Source of the DNA: Malania oleifera
Lineage: Eukaryota > Streptophyta > Magnoliopsida > Santalales > Ximeniaceae
NCBI RefSeq assembly: GCF_029873635.1
Contig: NC_080418.1
Span: 10,058,062 to 10,122,061, forward strand
Length of the DNA stretch: 64,000 nucleotides
Direction: 5' to 3'
The translations under genes were made by a program, and so were the position numbers. The stretch's first letter is position 1. Each line of letters begins with the position of its first letter. A model generated the notes under the pieces. It was not told the DNA's origin. It searched no databases and was given only the letters and a program-made list of their open reading frames with translations. This document shows, piece by piece, positions 49,657-62,102 of this stretch.

Positions 49657-51152
49657 GAGTTTTTTACCAATTTGTCTTTTTTTTTTAAATATATTAAATA
49701 ATATTTTTCTCGGGAAAATAATTTCCAAAATAACCCTGACGAGTAGCGAGATTTGTCACGTGTCATTTCGGGAATTATTTTCTCAAAAAAATATTATTTA
49801 ATATATATATTTTTTAAAAATGATAAATCAAGAAATAATTTTTTTTTGCCTAATAAATAGGGAAATAAATTTTTTTAATATATTTTTTAAAAAAATAATA
49901 AATCGGGAAATAAATCTTTTGCGTAATAAATTTTTCTGCGTAATAAATAAGGAAATAAATTCTTTCTATAAATTTTTATATGCTATAATATTATTATATA
50001 TAATAAAAATATTAATAATGATATCATAATATTAATATTATTTTTAAAATTTATGTAATATATATTATATATATAAATTGTCATATTAATAAATTTGATC
50101 ACTAATTTTGGATTTGAATTCACAAATCAAAATTTAATATATGAGTGCATGCTCAAGTCTCAAATAACAAAATAAGAGTTAGCAATCTAAAAAACAGTAA
50201 AAAATATTTGTTATCTTTTTTTATATGAATTTTAAAAAATAAAGAACGTCATTTTTAATTATTTAAAAAATAAAAAAATAAAAATAGAACTATTTCTACA
50301 ATAAAAAATAGTGTCAAATTTTTTATATTGTTAATTTATTTTAGAAAAAATTTCTAAAAAATGAAAAATGAGCTATTTTTTAAATATTTTTTTAAACTAA
50401 AAATAAATATTAAAAATATTTTCCATAACTAAATAGACCATTAATTTTTTTTAAAGTTTTCATGATATTTATTTTTACATTTAACTGGTGATTAGAAAGT
50501 CATATATGATGACAGTTTTTATATTTTGAGGAATATAAAATTTTAAAAAATGTGACATTCTTATCTTTATGCTCACATATGACAATACTTACAAAATATG
50601 AAAATTTTAATTTCATGCAACTCATGAAAATCTTATGTAAAAATTTTATTTTTGTTATGAACCAAATAGAGAAATGAGTATAGTGTATACTAAATAAAAA
50701 TCTTTAAATCTAATGAACAAAACAATACTTTTAAGTAAAAAAAATTTCAAAAATATATTAAATAGAAAAAATAGATATAATTAAATAGGAATTTTCTTTT
50801 TTTCAAAAATTTATTGTTCCAAAAGTAATAAGAGAAAGAATTAAATTTTGTTTTATTTTTCGATTTATTACACAGGGTATTTATTTCCCGATTTATCTTT
50901 TTTTTTTTAAATACATTAAAAGAATTTATTTTCCTATTTATTACGCAGAATAATTTATTTCTTGATTTATCATTTTTTTAAATATATATTAAATAATATT
51001 TTTTTGGGAAAATAATTCCTGAAATAACACGTGGCAAATCTCGCTACTCCGAGTAGCGAGATTATGTCAGGGTTATTCCGGGAATTATTTTCCCGAGAGA
51101 GGTATTATTTAATATATATTTTTTAAAAAAAGGACAAATTGGGAAAAAACTC
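49657..51152. mobile_element. Long-TIR non-autonomous element (MULE-like), copy 1
   Basis: The terminal inverted repeat starts GAGTTTTTTACC and ends GGGAAAAAACTC; similarity between the arms extends about 300 bp inward. It is flanked by a 10-bp duplication with one mismatch (GCTATAAAAT/ACTATAAAAT, 49,647-49,656 and 51,153-51,162). Each arm has a hairpin around TCTCGCTACT/AGTAGCGAGA. The AT-rich core has no transposase. A 10-bp duplication with long TIRs points to Mutator-like elements, but this is inference. The same family recurs at 59,895-61,241. Confidence 0.85.
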
Positions 51153-51162
51153 ACTATAAAAT

Positions 51163-51924
51163 TTTAACTTATTTTTCAGTTCGGTGACATTTATATTAAA
51201 AAATAATAAAAATATTTCACAGTATTTATTTATGGAAAATAATCTTTTTTTTTTTATTTTAAATTTTTAAATAACTACAAAAATAAAACTTTTAAAAAAA
51301 ATCATAAATTTATATAACAAAGTTGGGGGACATCTCTTTAGCCAATATAATGTCCTTTAATATGTACAATAACTGATTTTTTTTTTTTGGGAAAATTATA
51401 TAAACTTTTTTTGTGATTTAACTCAAAATTAATAAATCAACCTACAATTTTATTATGCTCACTCAAATGTCTTAAGAACTACTAAAATATCCTATATAAC
51501 TAATCAATGTAAGGAATATATGAGAGGAATGGCAATCTTCCAATCATATTGGTGGATGGGCCAAGGGTAGATCCATGGGTCAAGGGCATCGTCTGTCCCC
51601 TAACCTCTAATTTTTTTTTTATTAAAATTAATATATTTTACTTAATTTTTATTGATATTATAATATTATTTTCCAACTATTTTTAGATTTATTAAATAAT
51701 TATTGAGATTAGACACTAAAATAAGTATATCAAATTCTTATTTTAATTTTGTATCTAATGTATCAAGTGATAGTATATAGTATTCACATTAGCCTTGATG
51801 AACATATCTAGATACTATAGAAAGGACTATAGTAAATAATTTGATTGTTATCGTTCAAAAAGATTCAATGATACCATCGTATGTTCTGAAAGTAATATAA
51901 ATGAAGATTGAAGTTATTAACTAC
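51163..51924. other. AT-rich non-coding stretch before a copia
   Basis: No ORF above the reporting size and no recognisable element ends. Poly-T runs near 51,380 and 51,611. Confidence 0.45.
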
Positions 51925-54900
51925 GGTAAAAGATCAAGTGATTTCACTGCTGAAAATCATGAGATATGATTTGGGGACTTCAAACTTGAATTTGAATGTG
52001 AATATTAGAAAATCAGTTGTAAATATGTCTATATATACTGCATGTAAGTTACAAGCAAATTAATGAGAAATACATAAATCTTTCAAACACTTTCTCTCTT
52101 CTATTTTTTTACATGGTGTCAAATTAGCCATAAAAAATCAACATCTAAGGCATGTCTTCCTCATCTCCAATTTCCTCTACTAATACCAATAACCAACGCT
52201 CACAATCTCCCTCTATCATCACTATGTCCAATGTGGTCACTGTCAAACTAAATACCGATAATTACATTCTTTGGAAAGTACAAATGGTGCTTTAATTTTG
52301 TGGTCAAGACCTCTTTGAATACCTTGATGGTACCACGCCCAAGTCTCCCCACACCATCTCTGTATCTCATCCTGATATTGGTGTTATCTCTGAAACATCA
52401 AATTCTGCCTACTCTCACTGGATGCGCCAAGATAATCTTATTCTTAGTACACTAATGTCCTCTCTCACTAAATGGGTACTTGCTCATGTAGTAAATTATA
52501 CTACTTCCTATGTTGTTTGGCATGCACAAACGAAAATTTCTCCTCAAGATCTCATGCAAGGACTGTGCAAATTTGAACATAGCTTGCAATTGCAACAAAA
52601 GGCAGCAAGGCTGCCACCGAATATTTTCTTTTCATTAAGAAACTCACTTATGAGTTAGCTGTTGCAGGACAACCTATGACTTGTGAAGATGCATGTTATC
52701 ACTTATTTGCTAGCAGGATTAAGTCACGCATATGATAGCTTTGTATCCTCAATTTCTGCTTGCACCGGCAAGGTTACAATGGAAGAAATTTATTCTCTTT
52801 TGCTAACAACAGAGACTCGTCTTTCTCAAGATCAGCTTTCATCTCCAGTTCCACCAATGTCTATCAATGTTGCACAAAGAAAATATCAACACTATACCAA
52901 TTGGGGAAGAGGTGGTCCTCAAGGGAGGGGGCGTGGAAGTCGTAGTGGTTTTATTAATACTTCTCATAATTAACACTGATCGAAACTACTTAATATGTCA
53001 AGTTTGTAATAAACCAGGCCACTTGACACTCAAATGTTATCATCATTTTTATCTTTCTTATTAGGACTCAAAAGCAGAAAATAAACAAGCCATGGTTGTC
53101 GCTCCTGCTAGAAATTGGGAAACTGAATCGCATGCAAATACCGGTGCAACGCACCATGTGACCAATGATCTCAACAATATAAACCTTAGAAATGATGACT
53201 ATCATGGTACAAGTCATGTTCAAGTTGGAAGCCAAGGTTTGCAAATCTCTAAAATTGGTTCCACTAAACTTTCCACTGCCAACTCTACCTTTGTTCTTAA
53301 TCAAGTTCTTCTTGTCCTAGAAATTCAAAAGAATTTGTTATCTGTTCAAAAAATTTGTGTTGACAACCATGTTTTTTTCAAATTTCATGACCAATTCTTT
53401 CTTGTGAAGGATTACTCAGGGAAGGTCCATTATCAAGGACATCTCAGTGATGGACTCTAATAATTTACATCCAAATCACGTTGTCCACAGGATCTCTCAA
53501 CTATACGTGTCTCTCTTCGTAAATGGCATTATTGACTTGAACATGCATCCACACTTGTTGTCAACAAAGTTCTTTCATGCATCAATTTTCCAGTAGAAAG
53601 CAATAAGAAGTACCCTGTGTGCTTTGAATGTCACATAGCCAAAAACCGTGACTTGCCATTTCAGTACTCTACTCATGTTTCTTCATATCCTATAGATTTA
53701 ATTTTTAGTGATGTATGGGGACCAGCATCCGTGGCTTCTACCACTTGTGCCAAATATTATGTTAGTTTTCTTGATGATTATTCAAAGTTTGTTTGGTTAT
53801 TTCCAATGAAATTCAAATCTGAAGTTGAATTAATCTTTTTTCAATTTCAAGCCTACGTTCAAAAACACTTTGAACAAAAAATAAAATTCGTCCAGTTTGG
53901 CTGGGGTGGAGAATTTCAACGCTTGAATACTTATTTTACACGAACTGGAATTAATCATTGAGTAGCATGCCCATGTACTCATCAACAAAATGTTTCTATT
54001 GAGCATAAACATCAACATATTGTTGATTTTGGATTAAGCATGTCAACACACTCAAACTTACCATTGCTTTACTGGGAAGATGATTTTCAAACAACTACAT
54101 TTGTTATTAATAGACTACCAGAACCTGTTTTGAAGCAAAAATCTCCCTATGAAATTCTATATAACCACATGCTTGATTTCTCTTTTGTACATGTTTTTGG
54201 CTGTGCATATTGGCCTAACATAAGATCTTACAATACGAACAAACTCAATTTCCGCTCAAAAACATGCATATTCATTGGATATAGTCTCCGTCATCAAGGG
54301 CACAAGTGCCTTGATCTTTCTACTAGCAAAATTTATGTCTCACGACATGTGCTTTTCGATATGACACTATTTCTATACACCAAAAAAAATACTTCCAACC
54401 CCTCTTAACCGCAATTTGTTCCCCTTCCTCCTAATATTAATGTCTCACTTCCTCTCAGCTCCATAAATTTGCAATCTAGCCATATTCCTATTATAACAGT
54501 AGCTGCACCTTGCTTCTCTCTTTCTCCAGGTCTAGATGAGGATATCAATCCACATGCTACTACAAATCATCTTCAAATTGTAGATCTCCCCTCAGTTTTT
54601 CCATCTCATTGTAGTGTTTCAAGTCTTGTGACAAACAATCATCCCATGACAACAAAATCAAAGAAAAATAGTCACAAACCTCACAAGCAATTAGATGACT
54701 ACGTTAGGCATCCACTAACTCGAGCATGGATAGCCGAAAGATCCATCACAGCTGTAGAATCAAGCTCTTATATTGAAGCATCAAAGTCAATTCTTTGGTG
54801 AGAAGCTATGAACAAAGAATTTAATGCATTGCTGCAAAATGGTACTTGGTCCTTAGTTCCACACTTACCAGGTACAAGTATTGTGGGATGTTGTTGGGTC

Positions 54901-56485
54901 TACCAAATTTAAAGAAAAGCTGATGGGACTATTAAGTGTCATAAAGCTCAACTAGTCACCAAAGACTTCCATAAACAAAGAAGGAATAGATTTTTCAGAA
55001 AACATTTAGCCCTGTTATTAAGCATGCCACAATTAGATTAGTTCTTGCAATTGCAGTTTCTTATGTCCATTCACCAAATTGATGTGCAAAATGCATTTTT
55101 GCGCAGTGATCTTCAAGAAGAAGTTTTTATGACTTAACCACAAGGTTACATTCATCCTCAATTTCCAAGTCATGTTTGTAAGTTACATAAATCACTATAT
55201 GGTCTGCGACAAGCTCCCTGAGCTTGGTTTTCTAAACTTTCAGACAAACTAAAGTCATTACACTTGTATGAGAGTAAAGCTGACACTTCACTATTTGTTC
55301 TTAAAACAAAAACAGCAATTGTTTATGTTTTAATATATGTGGATGGCATATTAATCACTGGATCAAGTTCGGCTACCATCAGCTGAGTAATTATCTGCTT
55401 AAAAGAAGCATTTTCTATCAAATACTTAGGTCCTTTCAACTTTTTCCTTGGAGTAGAAGCACTTAGATGCAGTGACGGTCTTTATCTTACTCAATGCAAA
55501 TATATTGTGGATTTTCTCAAAAAGGGCAACATGGATTAGGAAAAACCATGCAGTAGCCCAATGGCTTCCACTTTCAATCTTACTCAAAAAAATGGCAAAT
55601 CGTGTGTTGATGTAAGCCTTTACAGAAGTATTGTCGGCAGCATGCAATACCTTGATTTACATTACCTAATTTGCCTTTTGCAGTCCACAAAGTCAGCAAG
55701 TTTATGCATAATCCTCTTGAAATCACACTGGAAAATCATAAATTGAATACTTTGCTATCTTCAATAGGCTTTCTAATCTCTAAAGTTGCAAACTTCAAAC
55801 TTTATGCATTCTCAGACTCGAATTGGGCATTAGATAGGGAGATGATAGAAGATCTATGGGTGCTTATTGTATTTATTAGGGTCCTAACTTGATCTCCTAG
55901 AGTTGTAAACAGCAGCAAACAGTGGCTCGTAGTAGCACTGAGGTTGAATACAAGGCACTGGCAAACATTGCAGCCGAGCTAATGTGGATCAAGCCAGTTT
56001 TAACTGAACTCTAAATTTCTATTCGACAACCACATATTCTTTGGTGCGACAACATTGGTGCCACTTATCTCAAATCCAATCCTATGTTTCATGCAAGAAT
56101 GAAACACATAGAGATCGACTTTCATTTTGTTTGAGATCGAGTCCACTGCAAACAATTAATAGTTCAATTCATCTCTAGTCATGATTAGTTAGCATATGCA
56201 CTAACTAATCCATTACCACAAAAGATGTTCCAAGATGTTCAATCCAATATGAGTGTTCGTGATCTCCCCTTCAGATCGAGGGGGCGTGTAGAAGATCAAG
56301 TAATATCAACTGAAATCATTGCTGAAGACCAAGAAATATGATTCTGAGGACTTCAAATTTGAATTTAAATTTGAATATTAGAAAATCAATTGTAAATATG
56401 TCTATATATACTACATGTAAGCTACAAGCAAATTAAAGAAAAATACAGAAATCTTTCAAACACTTTCTTCTATTTTTTTATTAGT
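51925..56485 (+). mobile_element. Ty1/copia retrotransposon with short LTRs (Ale/Retrofit-like)
   Basis: Left LTR about 51,925-52,113 and right LTR about 56,287-56,485, with a purine tract (GATCGAGGGGGC) just before the right one. After the left LTR, TGGTGTCA resembles a primer site. Parts: gag from about 52,150 (VVTVKLNTDNYILWK) with a knuckle near 53,000 (CQVCNKPGHLTLKC); protease about 53,100 (TGATHHV); integrase about 53,617-54,400 (FLDDYSKFVW); reverse transcriptase about 54,900-55,550 (SLYGLRQAP); RNase H to about 56,230. Old and broken, with well over ten breaks. LTRs are noticeably diverged. The target duplication is not certain. Confidence 0.88.
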
Positions 56486-56876
56486 ACCACTATTTGAATG
56501 AGTTGTCGCCAACATTGGATGCAACTTTTTGACCAAAACCTTAATTGTATCACAAACTACTTCAAAAAGTAAGAAACCTATATTTTGCAATGTTGATTAA
56601 GTACTTTTAAAAGATGTACTCAACAATCTTGTTATGATCTTCTACAATGTTTGTAGAAGTTTTGTTTTCAATTACATCACATAAAATGGAAATTCAAATC
56701 TAGAACACATTATCGACACTCCATTTTATCTAAACAAAGTAGAGGATAAGTCTTATTAATGCCAAAAAGAAAATGGCAATAAAGTAAAAGACGAACATTG
56801 AGCATAACTTTGTGGACATACACATTATTGCAGGTGGGAAAAGTACTAGCTAGTGTTTATTTTTGCAGAGTTATAT
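56486..56876. other. Intergenic stretch at the 3' side of the intact SDR gene
   Basis: About 390 bp between the copia right LTR and the SDR stop codon. It should hold the 3' UTR and poly(A) site of the minus-strand gene, but I see no decisive signal. Confidence 0.45.
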
Positions 56877-59304
56877 TCACAGGAGGAAGCCATTCACAGA
56901 CATCCCTCCATCAACGGTAATAGTTTGTCCAGTTATATAAGAGGAGGCAGGGAGGCAGAGAAACGCCACCAAAGACGAGACTTCATTTGGCTGGCCAGGA
57001 CGCCCAAGAGGAGTTCGAGCCTTAAGTACTTTGAGAAATTCTGGCTCAGAAATCAACTGTTGAAGGAGAAAGGGAAAAAAAAAAATCAAATAAAAACGAT
57101 AGTAACAGCCCACTAATAACCTGGTTACACACACAAATTGATTAAAAAGAACTCAAATAAAAAGATGATGATATGAAGTATGGCCTACGATAGATTTAAA
57201 AGAAGGCATACATATAATTTGTCATAACAAATATAAAATGGATGTTTAAGTAACTGAAATTAGAACTATGAATGATAAATAAAGAGAGATGAACTAGTCT
57301 CATTCATCGTAAAATGATGAAAATAACTTCGCCCATAAGTAGAATATATATTCTAGCAAATGCTATTTAACTATTTTAAGTATCATGCACTTGTGTGTGC
57401 ACAAGTGCATCAAGCATGTAATCTAAGAACAAAAGCAAGTGATAAGAAAGTTACAGATTCAACAAGAGGCGTCTCAGTAAACCAAGGTGTGACAGAGTTG
57501 CTTCTAATATTATCCTTTGCCCATTCACATGCCAGATTTCTTGCCAGTTGGTTCGTAGCTCCTACATTCACACAACAAACAATTGATCGAAAGTTAAAAA
57601 TTAAGCGAGTGTTTCTGACGACTTAATTATAAACACACACCGATTTCTATTCAACATTAATTATATGTTTGGCTACTTTATTTTAACTGCTACTTACATA
57701 TATATGCTCTCATCCGTTAAACTCTTGAGTAATTAAAGATATTAATTAATAGAGTTAGAGAGCTCATTCTGAAAACCTAAGTATCAAGGAAAGAGAGTTA
57801 AAGAAGATCTTTACTAGCTTGAGACTGCCCATAAGGGAGATGTGAGATTGGACGCACACCAATAAATAGGTCATTTTTTAAAGTTAAAAACAAAAATTTA
57901 ACTCTAAAATTTCATTAGTACATAAGCTACATGACCCATGGCCTTGATCGAACTCCCAATAAGAAAAAGATTAAATTCTAATTAGATCTGGTGCATTAGT
58001 AACGTAAGTATATACGAAAAGTAGTAATTATAAGTTAACCTTTAGTTGCTCCATAAATAGAGCCAATATTAACAGCAAGGAGACCAGCAACAGAGGACAC
58101 GAACACTATGCTTGCTGCCCCGGATGCCTTTAAAAGAGGATGAGCAAGTTGGCACAAATGGTAGGCCGACTCGAAGTTCACACACATGACATTCGACATT
58201 TCTTCTGCTGTGTAATCCTCCGTTGGTTTCTTTATGTATTTTCCCACGTTGTTTATCTGCAAGCATGCAGACCCCATGCACGTGCGTACGTACACAATTA
58301 ATCATCTATAAATTAATTATAATGGAGGAACATACACAATATAAGATAATAGGTTGACTTAACAAGAATGTTGAGGTTGCCGCGGAACAAGGAAGTGGCG
58401 ATCTCCATGAGCTTGTGGCGTTGGGGCGGAGAGGAGACGTCGCAGACAGAACCGGTGACCGCGAAGCCTTTCTGCTTCCATTGGTGGAGACATGCGTTCA
58501 ACTCTACTTCGTTGCGGCAACAGGTGTGCACTGCCGCCCCTAGCCCCGCCAGCTCCTCCACCACTGCATGCCTGCAACATGTATGTACGTATTGTTAGGG
58601 TGTGGCTCGTATTGGTTAGGTAGCCGCACTACCCAGCAGCTTATGTTGATTTTGCTAGTCCTCCACCAAACTCTTCCTACCATGTTTGAAATTGCAGCCA
58701 CCTTTTATGACTTTTCTCCTTCCATTTGTGTATATATATATGTGATGTATATGTGTGTAATTATGTGTGGGCTTAGGGCCGTATTGTGTGCAACAGAGAG
58801 CTCTGTGTGTGTGCAGCAGAAAGCTGTGTGTGATGGCTGAGAGCCGCCTGTGTTGTAAAAGGCGTGTCTGTGTTGTGTGAGGCAGTGAATCCTAGCTTGT
58901 AGAGAGAGAGAGAGAGTTGAGTTGAGGGCAATAGCTTCCTCCGTCTCTTTGTAATTCTCCCAATTATAGTGGATTGCATGTGCTCCCGTGGATGTAGGTC
59001 ACTGTAGACCAAATCACGTAAATCTGGTCTTATATTTTTTGTTATGTAATTTTGCTTGTGTGATTGTTATTCATAGATCACTTTCCAACACGTACCTAAT
59101 TAACAGATACACACACAAACATATACACATATATATAAACAGATACAAAAACCTAATGGCAGAAGAAGAGGAAGAACAAGAAGAATTGAAGAAGAAAACG
59201 AGGAAGAGGAAGAAGAAGAAGAACCCGATTCCTTTGGTTCCGCCGGTGACCAGAGCATTCATTCCATTAAGAGACCATCTATTCTCTCTCGGCTTATCGT
59301 GAGC

Positions 59305-59307
<3 letters not shown>
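56877..59307 (-). CDS. Tropinone-reductase-like short-chain dehydrogenase, five exons, intact
   Basis: Exons on the minus strand: 59,225-59,307 (ATG at 59,305-59,307), 58,364-58,571, 58,040-58,256, 57,455-57,561 and 56,877-57,056 (TGA stop). All introns are GT-AG; together 795 nt, 264 residues, normal for the family (about 260-275). Rossmann cofactor motif TGGTKGIG at 21-28; Arg47 after the second strand suits NADPH; NNVG at 99-102; the catalytic set Asn124, Ser152, Tyr165 and Lys169 (YGATK); and the conserved end [17 protein letters not shown]. Family members are cytosolic NADPH-dependent carbonyl reductases. True tropinone reductases act in tropane alkaloid synthesis, but most relatives in other plants reduce other small ketones or aldehydes, so the substrate is unknown. 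Intron 1 (653 bp) carries a solo LTR. A dead paralogue lies at 1.8-48.7 kb. Confidence 0.92.
58593..59090 (+). repeat. Copia solo LTR in intron 1 of the intact SDR gene
   Basis: It starts TGTTAGGGTG and ends CTTTCCAACA, flanked by CGTAT (58,588-58,592) and CGTAC (59,091-59,095), a 5-bp duplication with one mismatch. It contains the GTGGATGTAGGTC...AAATCACGTAAATC motif also present in the LTR at 5,817-6,781. No internal copia sequence is left. It lies antisense to the gene and leaves the splice sites intact. Confidence 0.82.

Positions 59308-59344
<37 letters not shown>
59308..59344. repeat. (CT)n run just upstream of the SDR start codon
   Basis: About 37 bp of CT dinucleotides on the plus strand, that is (GA)n on the coding strand, directly 5' of the ATG. 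Probably 5' UTR. CT/GA runs of this kind are common in plant core promoters and leaders. Confidence 0.8.
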
Positions 59345-59347
<3 letters not shown>

Positions 59348-59371
59348 AAGGCAAGTGGAGACTGGAGAATG

Positions 59372-59381
59372 ATTTATAAAT
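59372..59381 (-). promoter_or_regulatory. Putative TATA box of the intact SDR gene
   Basis: TTTATAAAT on the minus strand, about 65-70 bp upstream of the ATG. With the usual spacing of about 30 bp, transcription would start at the edge of the (GA)n leader. Inferred from position only. Confidence 0.55.
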
Positions 59382-59884
59382 TATGTGCAGGCGAATTAAT
59401 TATGAGATCGAGGTGTGTAGTATGTAGGTGGGATAGGTGGGAGGAATTAATGAAAGAGGACAAGAACACATGACAAACAACGAATACAGTGGCCAGAAAT
59501 TATAGAAACTATGAATTTTTAAGTAGCATACTAGCATTATCGAAGCAGGATAGTGCGGCGGACCATGATAAATTAATTTTTGTAATAATTACAAAGTATG
59601 ATTGAAGACAACATACACGTGAAAATAGCTTATCTCACCCATGTGGCGCCTTCACTGTGCAAATTGATTTGGACATTTGTGAGTATACTATGAAGATGAT
59701 TTTAAGCACTAAACCCGCATTGTTTAGTTTGATTTTTTCTAAATAATATTATTTTGTTGTAAATTATCTGAAAGTCATAGGAATGAACTGCTTTTCCCAA
59801 ATTCATGCATGCCCAAAACTCGTTATCTCATCCACTGCGTTTTATTTGCAGGGCTTACGTGGGCAAGGATTGACCAAAATTGAC
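59382..59884. other. Upstream region of the intact SDR gene
   Basis: About 500 bp of ordinary AT-rich DNA between the TATA box and the long-TIR element's target site. No ORF or repeat recognised. Confidence 0.45.
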
Positions 59885-59894
59885 GATGTGGATG

Positions 59895-61241
59895 GAGTTT
59901 TTTCCAGATTTACTCTTTTTTTAAAAAAAATATATCAAATAATACCCTTTTTGGAAAAATAATTCTCAAAATAATCCAAACGTAATCTCACTACTTGAAG
60001 TAACGAGATTTAAGCTGTCACGTGTCATTTCGGGAATTATTTTCCCAAAAAAAATATTATTTAGTATAAATTTTTTTTTTTAAAAAAAAAAAGATAAATC
60101 AAAAAATAATTTCTACTGGGTAATAAATGCTTTTGCGTAGTAAATTAGGAAATAAATTATTTTAATATATTTAAAAAATAATAATAAATCGAGAAATAAA
60201 TCTTCTGCGTAATAAATTCTTCAAGATAATTCAAATATTATTTGCTCTTTCATAATATATAATGATTATAAGATAATTCCAATATTAAGATCAATTATAA
60301 CAATACAAAATTAAAACAATATATTATTTTAATATGAAACTGAATATAATTACAACCTTATTATTAATAAAAAAAAAAGTGTGTAGGAAAATCATATTTG
60401 GAATTTACTATTTCATTAAATATTACCATTAAAATATATAATATAAATAATATTTTGGTGTAACTTTTTTATGTATTTTTACTAAGATTAATTGTCATCG
60501 TAGTTCAATGATTAGTTTTAACAATAATATCACAATTTAGCACATTATCTTATATTATTTGTTCAGTATAATTGACAACTATTGATAAATTCATATGAAT
60601 AATATAATATTTATAAAAATTGCATGTTGTACTAAAATTTTCAATAATATTATGAACATGTACATATGATATAAATTTATTTGCGACTGAAAAATAATAA
60701 CTTATAATATATGTAAACAAAAATGTAATACGGTATATATATTTCTATAATTTTGATAAATATTAATTAAAATTAATTCAATGATTCTTGTGTAGAAAAA
60801 TTATATTGTATAGTATATATTTATTAAATTTTAAAAATAATTCCAACCACTTTTACCCATGACTAATTGTTGGGCTAATAAATTCTTCTAATGGAATTCT
60901 TAGAATGACACGTAGCAAATTTCGCTACCAGAAGAATTCATTTTCTGATTTATCATTTTTAAAAAAATATATTAAAAAAATTTATTTCCCGATTTATTAC
61001 GCAGAAGAATTTATTTCCTGATTTATCATTTTTAAAAATATATATATTAAATAATATCTTTTTTTGAAAAATAATTCCTATAATGACACGTAGCAAATCT
61101 CGCTATTTGAAGTAGCGAGATTTGCTTAAATCTCGCTACCCCAAGTAGGGAGATTACGTCAGGACTATTCTGGGAATTATTTTTTCAAGAAAGGTATTAT
61201 TTAATATAATTTTTAAAAAATAATAAATAGGGAAAAAACTC
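59895..61241. mobile_element. Long-TIR non-autonomous element (MULE-like), copy 2
   Basis: Perfect 10-bp target duplication GATGTGGATG (59,885-59,894 and 61,242-61,251). Ends GAGTTTTTTCC...GGAAAAAACTC, with arms homologous to the element at 49,657-51,152, including TCTCGCTA/TAGCGAGA hairpins near 59,985 and 61,105-61,150 and the ACACGTAGCAAAT block, which occurs twice in the right half. AT-rich core without coding. It lies about 500 bp upstream of the intact SDR gene. Confidence 0.88.
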
Positions 61242-61399
61242 GATGTGGATGTCTAGCAAGTTTTAGAAAAATCTTGCGATCTCATCCATCAATTTTTACA
61301 AGACTCACGAAGGCAACCAATATTGATGACGTAGCAACCCAACAAGTTTTAAAACTTGGTATATGGATCACTCTCTCAGCTTGCCCATAACAATAGTCT

Positions 61400-62102
61400 T
61401 AAGTCGGTAACTAAGCTTTGAAAGATTCTCATTCCGTCAAATGTGAGTATCTTTTACTGGTTGGCTATCAATAATAGTATTTGACTACAGATAATTTACA
61501 AAGAAGAGGTTGGAATTTGGCTTCGTGTTCTTTGCAAAATGGAAATTGAAATTGTCAATCATCTTCTCATTCATTGTTAGTTCAGTAGAATATTGTGGTC
61601 TTTCTTTTTTAGTTTACTTCAATTACATTTCGTCATGCTGTCCAAGTTGAGTTCGTGTTATGATATATGAAATTCAACCTTTCTCAAGGTTTTCTGAAGA
61701 ATCTGAGGGCATCTATTTAGGGTGTGATTTTTTGGGAGATCTGGAAAGAAAGAAACACAAGGATCTTTATGGAACGTACCTCCTCAGCCACTGAAGTTAT
61801 TTCTAACTGTATCTCTTGCCTTCTCCAATAGTCCAGGTCCTACCCCATTCTTTTAAAGTTGGACCGGGAAGAATTTCATTGTATTTTAGCTAATCTAGGA
61901 GGTTAATTTTCCTACTGCTTCATTAGAGTTGTTCTTTGTTGGCTGTTTTTGGCATGTTAGCTTTGTTTGATTGTGTTTTGTTTGCTTGTTTTAATCTTTC
62001 GTGTTGGTTGTATTCCGTTTCATTTCTCAAACTTCTGACTTGAGCTTGTAAGTCTTGTTTCTTCGTTTTAATGTATCATTTTACCTTACTCAAAGAAAAA
62101 AA
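61400..62102 (+). mobile_element. L1-type LINE, 3' fragment
   Basis: Frame-broken remnants of the C-terminal zf-RVT region are visible: FTGWLSIIV-like and RRGWNLASCSLQ near 61,440-61,550, then VIFWEIWKERNTRIFMERTSS near 61,720-61,790 and ISNCISCLLQ. A T-rich 3' UTR and an A-run at about 62,093-62,102 follow. It is truncated at its 5' end and disrupted by stops and frameshifts. No target duplication found. Confidence 0.7.
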
